Positions 1 to 7,811 of a stretch of DNA of 39,763 nt are shown piece by piece. Where the stretch lies: assembly GCA_020846535.1 (NCBI GenBank), contig JADLDR010000073.1:1-39763 (forward strand), written 5' to 3'. A model generated the notes under the pieces. The model did not search any database and had not been told where the DNA came from. It saw nothing but the letters and a program-made list of their open reading frames with translations. Position 1 is the first letter of the stretch; the number at the start of each line of letters is the position of its first letter. This DNA is from Armatimonadota bacterium. Lineage in GTDB: Bacteria > Armatimonadota > JADLDR01. A program made the translations under genes and the position numbers.

Positions 1-5
1 AAACG

Positions 6-590
6 ATGGTCACACAGCCGGTTCCGCAGCCGAAAATCCATTCCCCTGAGGAATATCTTGCCATCGAGCGTGAAGCCGAATTCAAAAGCGAATACCTCAA
101 CGGCGAAATTTACGCTCTCGCAGGCGGCAGCCCGAAACATAGTATCATCACGGTCAATGTCACTGCGATAGTCGCTCTTCAACTCAGGGGCAAACCCTGC
201 ATGGCCTTCTCCAACGATATGAAAGTCCGCACCCGTGGAGACGCTCTTTATGCTTATCCTGACCTTACCGTGGTCTATGAGGAGCCGGTCTTCCATGACA
301 GGCATCAGGACGTTCTGCTCAACCCTGCCGTCATCATCGAAGTGCTTTCCCCGTCCACCGAAGCCGACGACCGGGGCAAGAAGTTCGCGCAATACCAGCG
401 AATCGAATCGCTGACAGACTATCTTCTGGTGGCCCAGGAAGAACCCCGCATCGACCATTTTGTCCGCCAGCCCGGCAACCGCTGGCTCCTGACCGCCGTT
501 TCGGGGATGGAGGCAAGGCTTGCCATCGCCTCGATTGGCTGCACGCTCTTGCTTGCCGAAGTCTATGATAAAGCCTTCCCGACAGCCTGA
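6..590 (+). CDS. Uma2-family (DUF820) putative PD-(D/E)XK nuclease
   Basis: This 194-residue protein has the layout of the Uma2 family, which adopts a restriction-endonuclease-like fold; its cellular role is unknown. Visible candidate catalytic residues are D86 in the YPDL motif, E112 in the IIEVLSPST motif and the lysines in RGKKFAQY at about 123-130, the usual D...E...K order. An SPEEYLAIE start and an early EYLNGEIY segment are also typical of the family. Length is normal, so the gene looks complete. The ATG lies only 5 bases into the window, so its ribosome site cannot be judged. It ends 20 bases before the promoter of the rpmH cluster and is probably not part of that operon. Family assignment is firm, nuclease activity is inferred. 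Confidence 0.85.
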   Translation: MVTQPVPQPKIHSPEEYLAIEREAEFKSEYLNGEIYALAGGSPKHSIITVNVTAIVALQLRGKPCMAFSNDMKVRTRGDALYAYPDLTVVYEEPVFHDRHQDVLLNPAVIIEVLSPSTEADDRGKKFAQYQRIESLTDYLLVAQEEPRIDHFVRQPGNRWLLTAVSGMEARLAIASIGCTLLLAEVYDKAFPTA

Positions 591-610
591 CCGCCGGTTC
601 CAAAAATTTG

Positions 611-639
611 TTGTCAGTGAACATTAATTGTGGTATAAT
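611..639 (+). promoter_or_regulatory. Sigma-70 promoter of the rpmH-rnpA-yidD-yidC-jag cluster
   Basis: TTGTCA at 611-616 and TATAAT at 634-639 are separated by exactly 17 bases, and TGG precedes the -10. This is the best-matching promoter in the window. Transcription would start near 646 and leave a leader of about 195 bases before rpmH. Confidence 0.85.
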
Positions 640-645
640 ATTGCG

Positions 646-839
646 AGATCATGAAGAGCGACCCCGGGGAGCGATTCCCTGCTGTTGGCGAACTTCAGAC
701 GAGCGCATCCGGCGCTTTCGCTCTGAAGTTTTGTCCGTATTTAGGGGCGCTTTCGCCGTAAATTTCGGTCCCGACGCATCCGGCGGGACAGGGCGGCCCG
801 CAGGCTGGCCCTTCATTACAGGGAGGAGTCTGTTTTTCT
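646..839 (+). promoter_or_regulatory. Structured 5' leader of rpmH
   Basis: This non-coding stretch contains several potential hairpins. AACTTCAGA (691-699) pairs with TCTGAAGTT (722-730), with an additional GAGCG/CGCTC pairing possible inside. A second lies around the GGCG/CGCC pair at about 735-757. A third pairs GTCCCG with CGGGAC around 768-788. The word GCATCCGGCG occurs in both the first and third loops. A GGGAGGAG ribosome site at about 821-828 precedes the rpmH ATG. The leader may regulate ribosomal protein L34 synthesis, but no known riboswitch class is recognisable. Confidence 0.45.
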
Positions 840-974
840 ATGAAACGAACCTATCAGCCGAAGAAGCGGCACCGCAAGCGCGTTCACGGCTTTTTGAAGC
901 GGATGAGTACCCCGGACGGACGCAATGTCATCAAAGCCCGACGGAACAAAGGCCGCCACCGCCTGACTGTTTGA
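840..974 (+). CDS. rpmH: 50S ribosomal protein L34
   Basis: The 44-codon reading frame starts [18 protein letters not shown] and continues with the conserved [15 protein letters not shown] and KGRHRLTV blocks, which is the full length of bacterial L34. L34 is a small, very basic protein of the large ribosomal subunit. A GGGAGGAG ribosome site lies upstream of the ATG. The gene opens the classical rpmH-rnpA-yidD-yidC-jag cluster. Here the upstream neighbour is a Uma2 gene and not dnaA. Its stop is 4 bases before the TTG start of rnpA, so translation of the two is probably coupled. Confidence 0.97.
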   Translation: MKRTYQPKKRHRKRVHGFLKRMSTPDGRNVIKARRNKGRHRLTV

Positions 975-978
975 TCCC

Positions 979-1347
979 TTGCTGCCCAGGGACGAAAGGC
1001 TGACCGAGAACCGCGACTACCGGCGGGTATATGGCAAAGGCAGCGCGGTCCGGGGCCGCTTCGCTGTGCTGCACTGCCTGAAGCGGGGAGGGACGCAGAG
1101 ACGGTTCGGGTTTGTGGCAAGCAAAAAGCTGGGCAAAGCCCACGACCGGAACCGGGCGCGGCGCAGGCTTCGCGAGGCGGTGCGCCTCCTGCGGGGTGGC
1201 TTCCGGCCCGGATACGACTATGTTTTTGTGGCGCGCAAGGCCGATACTGAGCCGTCCTTTTCGAGTCTTCTGGCGGAAGTTCAGGCGCTGGCCCGGAAAG
1301 CGGTCATCTGGCAGGAACCGGAGAAGCCGGTATGCGACACATCCTGA
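979..1347 (+). CDS. rnpA: Ribonuclease P protein component
   Basis: The 122-residue basic protein binds RNase P RNA and helps remove 5' leaders from precursor tRNAs. It begins [20 protein letters not shown], the usual RnpA opening, and carries the family signature [10 protein letters not shown] at residues 57-66. [17 protein letters not shown] just before it is also typical. The start is TTG at 979; it is preferred because it directly yields the conserved N terminus and lies 4 bases after the rpmH stop. No strong separate ribosome site is seen, which fits translational coupling. The 3' end overlaps yidD by 16 bases. Confidence 0.95.
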   Translation: MLPRDERLTENRDYRRVYGKGSAVRGRFAVLHCLKRGGTQRRFGFVASKKLGKAHDRNRARRRLREAVRLLRGGFRPGYDYVFVARKADTEPSFSSLLAEVQALARKAVIWQEPEKPVCDTS

Positions 1348-1538
1348 TCTTTGCCATTCGCTGTTACCAGAGGGTTTCCCGCTTCACGCCGCGGGTCTGC
1401 CGCTTCGAGCCGACCTGCTCGGCCTACGCGGTGGAGGCCCTTCAGAAATACGGTGCCGTCAAAGGGGGTTGGATGGCCCTCTGGCGGCTTTTGCGCTGCA
1501 ACCCCTTCAATCCCGGCGGTTATGATCCCGTGCGTTAA
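1332..1538 (+). CDS. yidD: Membrane protein insertion efficiency factor YidD
   Basis: This 68-residue protein belongs to the small YidD family, membrane-associated helpers of YidC-dependent insertion. The diagnostic core [15 protein letters not shown] with its two cysteines is present, followed by [16 protein letters not shown], the standard C-terminal block. The N terminus [13 protein letters not shown] is amphipathic or hydrophobic as expected. It overlaps the end of rnpA and precedes yidC by 25 bases, matching the usual rnpA-yidD-yidC order. Confidence 0.95.
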   Translation: MRHILIFAIRCYQRVSRFTPRVCRFEPTCSAYAVEALQKYGAVKGGWMALWRLLRCNPFNPGGYDPVR

Positions 1539-1563
1539 AGAGAGGTCATCAAGAGAAGAGCCG

Positions 1564-2709
1564 ATGCATCGATTCCGCAGTCTCCTGTTTGTGCTGGCCG
1601 TTCTGGTCGGGCTGTCGCTGCTGGCGGGCTGCATGCCCACCGCGCCCAAGAGCGATAGGCCACTTTCCGAGCTTCAGGCAGAGGCGAAAAAGGCCGAATC
1701 CGCGAAAAAGTACGACGAAGCCCTGCGTCTCTACGAGACCATTGCCGCCTCTTTCCCGAAAACCGAGTCGGCGGGAAAGGCCCGCCTGCAAGCCGCCGAT
1801 ATCCTGTTTCTAAAAGCGCAGGCTGCCGATAAGACGAACCCGAAGGAGGCGCTTCACAGCCTGGAGCGATCTCGCGATATCTATCGCGATGTGCAGCGCC
1901 AGTTTGCGGATATGCCTACCGTCAAGCAGCAGGCCGACGCCCGACTGAAAGTGGTACTGTCCACCATAGACGGACGGCACAAAGACAGCCCGCTGTACAA
2001 AATTCTCGATTTCTTCGTGGCGCTAACGGGCAGGAACTCGTTCAGCTACGCGCTTGCCATCATCATGATCACTCTGGTGGTGAAAGGCGTTCTGACACCC
2101 TTCACTCATATGCAGTACAAGGCGATGCGCGACATCCAGCGCGTCCAGCCGAAGGTGAAGGAACTTCAGGAGAAATACAAGGGCCGCCCGCCCCAGGAAC
2201 TCAACCAGCGGCTCATGGCGCTCTACAAAGAAGAGAAGGTCAGCCCATTCTCCAGTTGTCTGATGACCGTTGTGCAGATCCCGGTGCTGTGGCTTCTTTA
2301 CAGCATGATTCGCACCTACGAATATCAGTTTTCCCATGGGACGTTCCTGTGGATCGGCAGCCCGCTTCATGAAGCCTTCCCGAAATATATCGCCGCCAAC
2401 CTCTCCCAGTCGGATATCCCGATGGTGATCCTTTATGGCATCAGCATGTATTTCTCGATGAAGCTGACCCCTGCCGCAGACCCGGCCCAGGCCGAGCAGC
2501 AAAAATTGATGGCGATCATGATGCCGGTCATCTTCACGATCATGTTCCTCCAGTGGAACTGGCCGTCCGCCTTCCTGCTGTACTGGCTGTTCTTCAATAT
2601 CGTCAGCACCTACCAGCAGTGGCATATCCTCAAGCAGCCGGTGACCAATGCGGCCCCTGTCACCGAGCCGCAGATACCTGTTATCAAGCCCAAAAAGAAG
2701 AAAAAGTGA
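1564..2709 (+). CDS. yidC: Membrane protein insertase YidC/Oxa1, lipoprotein form with TPR-like N-terminal domain
   Basis: The 381-residue product is a YidC/SpoIIIJ-type insertase. The chosen ATG at 1564 gives a clean signal peptide with lipobox LLAGC (residues 19-23), so Cys23 is probably lipidated. An upstream-extended frame would overlap yidD and is rejected. Residues about 34-115 look like helical tetratricopeptide-type repeats (for example KKYDEALRLYETIAASFPKT), unlike the short or beta-sandwich regions of common YidCs. The Oxa1 domain covers about 135-365, with a membrane lysine in TLVVKGVLTPF, the cytoplasmic hairpin ELQEKYKGRPPQELNQRLM and hydrophobic segments around PVLWLLYSM and FTIMFLQWNW. 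The tail ends in a poly-lysine run, typical of ribosome-contacting Oxa1 tails. Confidence 0.93.
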   Translation: MHRFRSLLFVLAVLVGLSLLAGCMPTAPKSDRPLSELQAEAKKAESAKKYDEALRLYETIAASFPKTESAGKARLQAADILFLKAQAADKTNPKEALHSLERSRDIYRDVQRQFADMPTVKQQADARLKVVLSTIDGRHKDSPLYKILDFFVALTGRNSFSYALAIIMITLVVKGVLTPFTHMQYKAMRDIQRVQPKVKELQEKYKGRPPQELNQRLMALYKEEKVSPFSSCLMTVVQIPVLWLLYSMIRTYEYQFSHGTFLWIGSPLHEAFPKYIAANLSQSDIPMVILYGISMYFSMKLTPAADPAQAEQQKLMAIMMPVIFTIMFLQWNWPSAFLLYWLFFNIVSTYQQWHILKQPVTNAAPVTEPQIPVIKPKKKKK

Positions 2710-2728
2710 CGAAGGGAGGCCGCTCCCC

Positions 2729-3418
2729 ATGGAGCCGTTCGAGCAAACCGGAAAATCGATTGAAGAAGCCAAATCTCTGGCCCTGGAGCATCTCGGCCTG
2801 ACAGAAGACCGGGTGGATATCGAGGTGCTGGACGAAGGGGCGAAAAGCTTCCTGGGCCTCCTCCACAGCCCCGCCCGCATCCGCGTCACCCTGAAAGGGG
2901 AAGGCCCACCCGCCCGGGCCGCAGAAACCGATGAGAGCGCCGCGATTCCGCCGCCTGCCGACGCCGCTTCCGGAGAGGAGATCCGGCAGTTCGTGCAGTC
3001 CGTGCTGGACGCCATGGGGCTGGAAACCACAACGGCCATCCGCCAGGACGGCCCGGAGCAGGTCGATATCGAGATTACGGGCAGCGATACCGCCATCCTG
3101 ATCGGAAAACACGGCCAGACCCTGAGCGCCCTGCAAACCCTGGTTGCTCATATCGTCAACCGGAAAACTCACCAGTGGAAGCGGGTGCTTCTGGACGCCG
3201 AACACTACCGCGAGCGCCATGAGGAGACCTTGCGCGAGCTGGCCCTCACCCTGGCCCGGGATGTGAAGCGAAAAGGGCAGGAGGCCGTCGTCTTCGAGGC
3301 GCGAGACCCCCGGGACAGGCGCGTTATCCATATGGCTCTTGCCGACCACCCCGATGTCTATACCTACAGCGAAGGGGAGGGCGAAGACCGGAGGGTGGTC
3401 ATCTCTCCCAAAAACTGA
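2729..3418 (+). CDS. jag: Jag/KhpB-like RNA-binding protein (Jag-N, KH, R3H)
   Basis: The 229-residue protein has the three Jag parts in order. The Jag-N domain is at about 1-50 (EQTGKSIEEAKSLALEHL, ending near KSFLGLL). After an Ala/Pro/Glu-rich linker comes a KH domain around 80-145 containing the GKHGQTLSALQTLV loop. An R3H-like C terminus holds DAEHYRERHEETLRELA and ends in a region rich in charged residues. Jag/KhpB proteins bind RNA and are encoded beside yidC. The ATG at 2729 is preferred over an upstream in-frame start because it begins with the Jag-N domain and is preceded by GGGAGG. A terminator follows the stop. Confidence 0.92.
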   Translation: MEPFEQTGKSIEEAKSLALEHLGLTEDRVDIEVLDEGAKSFLGLLHSPARIRVTLKGEGPPARAAETDESAAIPPPADAASGEEIRQFVQSVLDAMGLETTTAIRQDGPEQVDIEITGSDTAILIGKHGQTLSALQTLVAHIVNRKTHQWKRVLLDAEHYRERHEETLRELALTLARDVKRKGQEAVVFEARDPRDRRVIHMALADHPDVYTYSEGEGEDRRVVISPKN

Positions 3419-3440
3419 CGGCTATTCCTACAAAGCATCG

Positions 3441-3490
3441 AATCGGGAGGGAGCCATGCCTGCGGCATACCCTGCCCGATTTTGTTTTTT
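3441..3490 (+). terminator. Intrinsic terminator between jag and mnmE
   Basis: AATCGGG (3441-3447) pairs with CCCGATT (3475-3481), with nested AGGG/CCCT and ATGCC/GGCAT pairings inside, followed by a T-rich tract TTGTTTTTT (3482-3490). The tract ends 3 bases before the mnmE ATG, so the hairpin also sits where a ribosome site would be. Confidence 0.85.
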
Positions 3491-3493
3491 GCC

Positions 3494-4882
3494 ATGAAAG
3501 AGAATCTATTCGATACAATCGCCGCCATAGCCACGCCCGTCGGGGAAGGGGCCGTCGGAATCGTCCGGATGAGCGGCCCGGAGGCGGTGGAGATTGCGGG
3601 CCGCCTCTTCCGCGCCCGGTCGGGCAGGCCGGTAGCGTCCTTCAAAACCCACACCGTCCACTACGGCGCGGCGTTCGACCCGGCTTCCGGGGAGACGGCG
3701 GATGAAGTGCTGCTCAGCCTCTTCCGCGCCCCGAAGAGCTACACCTGCGAGGATGTGGTGGAACTGAGCTGCCACGGCGGCATCGTTCCCCTCCGCCGCA
3801 TTCTGAATCTGGCCCTGCAAAACGGCGCTCGCGTCGCGGAGCCGGGCGAGTTCACCCGCCGGGCCTTCCTGAACGGACGCCTCGATCTCTCTCAGGCCGA
3901 AGCGGTGATCGATATCATCAGAGCCAGAACAGACGCTTCCCTGAAGGTGGCCGTGCAGCAGTTGGGCGGGACGGTCTCCACCGAAGCGCAGAACATCAGG
4001 AATCTGATCGTGCGGGTGCTGGCATCCATCGAAGCCTCCATTGACTTTCCGGAGGATGTGCCCGAGCCTGCCCCTGGCGAGGTGGCCTATCAGATCGAGA
4101 CAGCCGCCGGTCTGGCAGAAAAGCTTCTGACCGGCTGGCAGCGCGGCAGGATATACCGGGAAGGGGCCCTGATGGCGATTGTCGGGCGGCCCAATGTGGG
4201 GAAATCCTCCCTGATGAACGCCCTCCTCAAAGAGAACCGGGCCATCGTCACTTCAATTCCCGGCACGACAAGGGATATTATCGAGGAAAGCCTGGATATC
4301 CAGGGCATCCCTCTGCGCGTGGTCGATACCGCCGGGCTGCGGGAAACCAGCGATCCGGTCGAGAGCATCGGTGTGGAGCGCACCCGCGAGCAACTGAAGG
4401 CCGCCGATCTCGTGTTGTGGGTTATCGATACCTCCGAGCCTCTGGCCGCGGAGGATACCGGTATCGCCTCAATGCTGGAGGGCCGCAAAGCGGTCGTCGC
4501 CCTCAACAAATCCGACCTGCCCTGCCGGTGCGACCTTGCTCCCGTCCAAAATGCCCTAACCGGCAGGCGGGCCGTCAAAACGGCCCCCCCTGCCGGGCTG
4601 GGGCTGGATGAGTTGGAAAAAACGGTCGCCGACCTGCTTTTGGCAGGCGAAGTTTCGGCCAGCGATGCGGCCCTGGTGAGCAACGTCCGGCACAAAAACG
4701 CCCTGGAGCGAACGCTCCGGAGCCTGGAAGACGCCCGCCGGACAGCCCTTTCCGGCCTCCCACTCGATCTGGTCAGCATCGACCTGCAAGCCGCCCTGGA
4801 CAGCCTGGGCGCAATCACCGGCGAAACGGTGGCCGAGGATATCATCCATCGAATCTTCGCCGAATTCTGCATCGGGAAATAG
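3494..4882 (+). CDS. mnmE: tRNA modification GTPase MnmE (TrmE)
   Basis: The 462-residue protein partners MnmG to make the 5-carboxymethylaminomethyl-type modification of U34 in certain tRNAs, using GTP and a folate-derived one-carbon unit. The N-terminal formyl/THF-binding domain begins LFDTIAAIATPVGEGAVGIVR. A helical region follows, with an inserted G domain whose P-loop GRPNVGKSS starts at residue 231 and contains DTAGLRET and NKSD motifs. The C terminus is FCIGK, the conserved catalytic cysteine motif. ATG 3494 is chosen; an in-frame TTG at 3482 lies inside the U tract of a terminator. No Shine-Dalgarno sequence precedes the start, which is odd. Confidence 0.96.
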   Translation: MKENLFDTIAAIATPVGEGAVGIVRMSGPEAVEIAGRLFRARSGRPVASFKTHTVHYGAAFDPASGETADEVLLSLFRAPKSYTCEDVVELSCHGGIVPLRRILNLALQNGARVAEPGEFTRRAFLNGRLDLSQAEAVIDIIRARTDASLKVAVQQLGGTVSTEAQNIRNLIVRVLASIEASIDFPEDVPEPAPGEVAYQIETAAGLAEKLLTGWQRGRIYREGALMAIVGRPNVGKSSLMNALLKENRAIVTSIPGTTRDIIEESLDIQGIPLRVVDTAGLRETSDPVESIGVERTREQLKAADLVLWVIDTSEPLAAEDTGIASMLEGRKAVVALNKSDLPCRCDLAPVQNALTGRRAVKTAPPAGLGLDELEKTVADLLLAGEVSASDAALVSNVRHKNALERTLRSLEDARRTALSGLPLDLVSIDLQAALDSLGAITGETVAEDIIHRIFAEFCIGK

Positions 4883-4906
4883 CGAAAGAGGATTCGCTTC
4901 ATTAGG

Positions 4907-5052
4907 TAAACCAAGCTGCTCCCTACCTGATTCGAACCTCTGACGGGGTGTAGGGGCGCGATTCATCGCGCCCAACGGTCTTCGCGGGCGCGATGAATCG
5001 CGCCCCTACAGCGGAAACGACGCCGGCCCCAGGTGAGTGGCAACTTGGGTTA
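4907..5052. mobile_element. MITE-like palindromic element between mnmE and mnmG
   Basis: The stretch is bounded by imperfect 13-base inverted ends (4907-4919 and 5040-5052, 11 of 13 matching; the right end reads GCAACTTGGGTTA). Its core is a perfect 25-base inverted repeat, 4949-4973 against 4986-5010, with a 12-base loop. The right-hand portion (core arm through TTGGGTTAA) recurs at 37600-37663. It encodes nothing convincing. I infer a non-autonomous repeat. Confidence 0.65.
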
Positions 5053-5066
5053 AGACCATTCGAACC

Positions 5067-6977
5067 ATGTCAGACCCTACTCTCTACAACAAGCGATACG
5101 ACGTGGTCGTGGTCGGTGCGGGCCATGCGGGAGCGGAGGCGGCGCTGGCCTCGGCGCGGCTGGGCTGCCGGACGCTCCTGCTGTCCATCAACCTGGACAG
5201 CGTGGCTTTGATGCCCTGCAACTGCTCCATCGGCGGCCCGGCGAAGGGGCATATGGTGCGCGAGATCGACGCCCTCGGCGGCAGGATGGCCCTGAATACG
5301 GACGCGACCTACACCCACATCCGGATGCTCAATACCGGCAAAGGCCCTGCGGTGCAGGCCATCCGCGCCCAGGCCGATAAAAAGCTCTACCAGCTGACCA
5401 TGAAACACGCCCTGGAGAGCGAGCCGAACCTGGAGATGAAGCAGGGCATCGTGGACCGGCTGCTGGTGGAAGATGGCCGGGTGTGCGGGGTGGAAATCTG
5501 GACAGGCATGCGATACCTGGCGCAAGCGGTCATTATCACCGCCGGAACCTTCCTGCGCGGGCTGATCCATATCGGGGAAGTGCGCTTCCAGGCGGGCCGG
5601 GCCGGGGAGTTCGCCGCCATGAAGCTCTCCGATTCGCTCCGGGAAGCGGGCCTGGAGATGGGACGCTTCAAAACGGGAACCACGCCCCGGGTGGACAAGA
5701 AAAGCATCGATTTCTCTAAAACCGCCCTGATCCCATCCGATGCAGAACCCCTTGCCTTTTCCTTCATGACACCGCTTCGCCGGCGGGAGGGGCTGCTGCC
5801 CTCCTGGCAAACCTACACCTCCCCGGAGACGCGGGAGGTCATTCTCAGGAACCTGCACCTTTCGGCCATGTACGGCGGCCACATCCAGGGAACCGGCCCA
5901 CGCTACTGCCCTTCCATCGAGGACAAAATCGTGCGCTTCCCGGACAAGGAGAGGCATCAGATATTTCTGGAGCAGGAGGGCTGGGACACCGATGAAATCT
6001 ACGTGCAGGGCATGTCCACCAGCCTGCCGGAAGAGGTCCAACTGGCCTATTTGAGGACGGTTCCCGGCCTGGAGGAAGTCGAAATGATCCGACCGGGCTA
6101 TGCGGTGGAGTACGATTATATCCCTCCGGCCCAGCTTCAACTCACCCTGGAGACCCGCAGGGTCGCCGGGCTGTATATGGCCGGGCAGATCAACGGGACC
6201 TCCGGTTACGAGGAGGCCGCCGGGCAGGGACTGGTCGCCGGCGTCAACGCGGCCCTGAAAGCGCAGGAACGCCCGCCTTTCATCCTGGACCGCTCCGAAG
6301 CCTATATCGGGGTCATGATCGATGACCTGATCGGCAAAAGCACCGAAGACCCCTACCGGATGCTGACCTCCCGCGCCGAATACCGGCTGATGCTCCGTCA
6401 GGACAACGCCGACCTGCGCCTCACCCCTCGCGGCAGGGAACTCGGCCTGATCACCGATGCGCGCTGGGAGGCCTTCCTGGAAAAGAAGGAACGGATCGAG
6501 GCGGAACTGAGGCGTCTGAAGGCGACCGTCATCAAGCCTTCCCAGACGGAGATGGAGCGGTTGCAGGCCGTCGGCATCGGCGCATTAGCCCGGCCCACCA
6601 GCCTGGAAGAGATGCTTCGCCGCCCGGAGATCACCTACCGCGCCCTGGCCGGCGCGGGCTACGGGGACAGCGAACTGCCGGGGCCGGTAGTGGAACAGGT
6701 GGAGATTCAGACCAAATACGAGGGCTACATCGGGCGGCAGCAGGCCCAGGTGGAGCGGCACAAGCGCCTGGAGGACCTGCCTTTGCCGGACGATATCGAC
6801 TACGATACGATTGCGGGCCTTTCCAACGAGGGCAAAGAGAAATTCAAAAAGATCCGCCCGGTCTCCATCGGCCAGGCATCCCGCATCGCCGGCGTCACCC
6901 CGGTCGATATCTCTATCCTCATGATCCATCTGGAGCAGCGCCGCAGGCAGGCCGCCCGCAGAAGGGAGAGCGCGTGA
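5067..6977 (+). CDS. mnmG: tRNA uridine-5-carboxymethylaminomethyl modification enzyme MnmG (GidA)
   Basis: The 636-residue FAD-dependent enzyme acts with MnmE on U34 of tRNAs. The dinucleotide-binding motif [20 protein letters not shown] lies near residues 12-31. The conserved [11 protein letters not shown] block follows, then [14 protein letters not shown] and [20 protein letters not shown]. The C-terminal helical region [20 protein letters not shown] is also standard. ATG 5067 is chosen. A GTG at 5037 would add ten residues, but it lies inside the right end of the palindromic repeat element. The repeat may have brought in its own promoter or separated mnmG from mnmE. Length is normal for the family. 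Confidence 0.97.
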   Translation: MSDPTLYNKRYDVVVVGAGHAGAEAALASARLGCRTLLLSINLDSVALMPCNCSIGGPAKGHMVREIDALGGRMALNTDATYTHIRMLNTGKGPAVQAIRAQADKKLYQLTMKHALESEPNLEMKQGIVDRLLVEDGRVCGVEIWTGMRYLAQAVIITAGTFLRGLIHIGEVRFQAGRAGEFAAMKLSDSLREAGLEMGRFKTGTTPRVDKKSIDFSKTALIPSDAEPLAFSFMTPLRRREGLLPSWQTYTSPETREVILRNLHLSAMYGGHIQGTGPRYCPSIEDKIVRFPDKERHQIFLEQEGWDTDEIYVQGMSTSLPEEVQLAYLRTVPGLEEVEMIRPGYAVEYDYIPPAQLQLTLETRRVAGLYMAGQINGTSGYEEAAGQGLVAGVNAALKAQERPPFILDRSEAYIGVMIDDLIGKSTEDPYRMLTSRAEYRLMLRQDNADLRLTPRGRELGLITDARWEAFLEKKERIEAELRRLKATVIKPSQTEMERLQAVGIGALARPTSLEEMLRRPEITYRALAGAGYGDSELPGPVVEQVEIQTKYEGYIGRQQAQVERHKRLEDLPLPDDIDYDTIAGLSNEGKEKFKKIRPVSIGQASRIAGVTPVDISILMIHLEQRRRQAARRRESA

Positions 6978-7028
6978 GGAAGCGCCTGATTGCGGCGGAC
7001 TGAGTTATGCAGACAGGTTCTCCCTTCG

Positions 7029-7709
7029 CTACGCTTCAGGCTCCACGCCCAGCGCCCGGAGTTGTGCGGCCAGCCGGTCGGCGGCTTCGCTGGGGGTCAG
7101 AACGAGTTCCGCATCGGCATTGAAATAGCGCAGTTGCCCTTCAAGTATACCGAGATAGAGATCCAGGACATCGCTCCACAGCCAGCCTCTGCCATCGGGC
7201 GGGATCGGTTCATAATTATCGCCCCGGAGATAGAAGCCTGCCAGTTCCAGAGTTTCCGGGGAAAACCAGAAGTACTCCGGCGTGTGGAAGGCCCTGGCAT
7301 AGACATCCTTCCTCTCGGTGCGGTCTACTGCCGCTGTCGAGTCTGAGAGCAACTCGATGATGATATCCGGTAACCTGCCGTCTTCTTCCCAGACCACCCA
7401 GGAACGGCGCGGGTGGCGCTGCACCTTTTTGACCACGAAAAAGTCAGGCCCCCGGAAAGGGCGCTTGCGGAGTTGCGACAGGCTGTAATAAACGCTCAAA
7501 TTGGCACCGATAAAAAAGTCCTGCCGGTCGCGCCAGAGCCGTTCCAGGCTTTCCACGAGCAGGCGCAGTTGATCGTAGTGCTGAGAGCTTTCCATTTCCG
7601 GCTCATCGCTGAAAAGCGTCCCTGGCTCCGGCAAGCGAGTCAGAATCTCCTGCTCCTCAGCCGTCAATCCCTCCTCTTTTCTCAGAGATGAGGCCAATCG
7701 GTTTGTCAT
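7029..7709 (-). CDS. Uma2-family protein, longer variant
   Basis: The 226-residue product resembles a Uma2/DUF820 protein with an extra N-terminal segment of about 55 residues (ending in DEPEMESSQHYDQLRLLVESL). Core motifs are RKRPFRGPDFFVVK, then LPDIIIELLSDSTAAVDRTERKDVYA, giving the D...E...K/R arrangement of the family, and WLWSDVLDLYLGILEGQLRYF near the end. ATG 7709 is preferred because AAGGAG lies 6 bases upstream; an upstream in-frame start would add 14 residues without such a site. A sigma-70 promoter lies at 7769-7797. It converges on mnmG. Function is unknown. Confidence 0.8.
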   Translation of the reverse strand: MTNRLASSLRKEEGLTAEEQEILTRLPEPGTLFSDEPEMESSQHYDQLRLLVESLERLWRDRQDFFIGANLSVYYSLSQLRKRPFRGPDFFVVKKVQRHPRRSWVVWEEDGRLPDIIIELLSDSTAAVDRTERKDVYARAFHTPEYFWFSPETLELAGFYLRGDNYEPIPPDGRGWLWSDVLDLYLGILEGQLRYFNADAELVLTPSEAADRLAAQLRALGVEPEA

Positions 7710-7768
7710 GGAATACTCCTTATCGGCTGACTGCCTCTTCATGCATTCCAATCGGTTATAGCAATATA

Positions 7769-7797
7769 AATATACAATCTTTTTGTAAGTTTGTCAA
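7769..7797 (-). promoter_or_regulatory. Sigma-70 promoter for the Uma2-like gene at 7709
   Basis: On the minus strand TTGACA (7797-7792) and TATATT (7774-7769) are separated by 17 bases. The distance to the ATG at 7709 leaves a leader of about 50 bases. Confidence 0.75.
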
Positions 7798-7811
7798 TTC
7801 TACCGTAAAAT

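Noticed and set aside
3482..3493. Alternative in-frame TTG start for mnmE
   Set aside because: It lies inside the U tract of the upstream terminator and adds residues not seen in MnmE proteins.
4925..4950. tRNA-like T-arm motif (GATTCGAACC)
   Set aside because: The five bases on each side of the loop are not complementary, and no acceptor or anticodon stem is present; it is part of a repeat.
5070..6140. Long minus-strand open frame opposite mnmG
   Set aside because: It is a shadow of high-GC codon usage in the well-identified mnmG; it lacks family features and a ribosome site.
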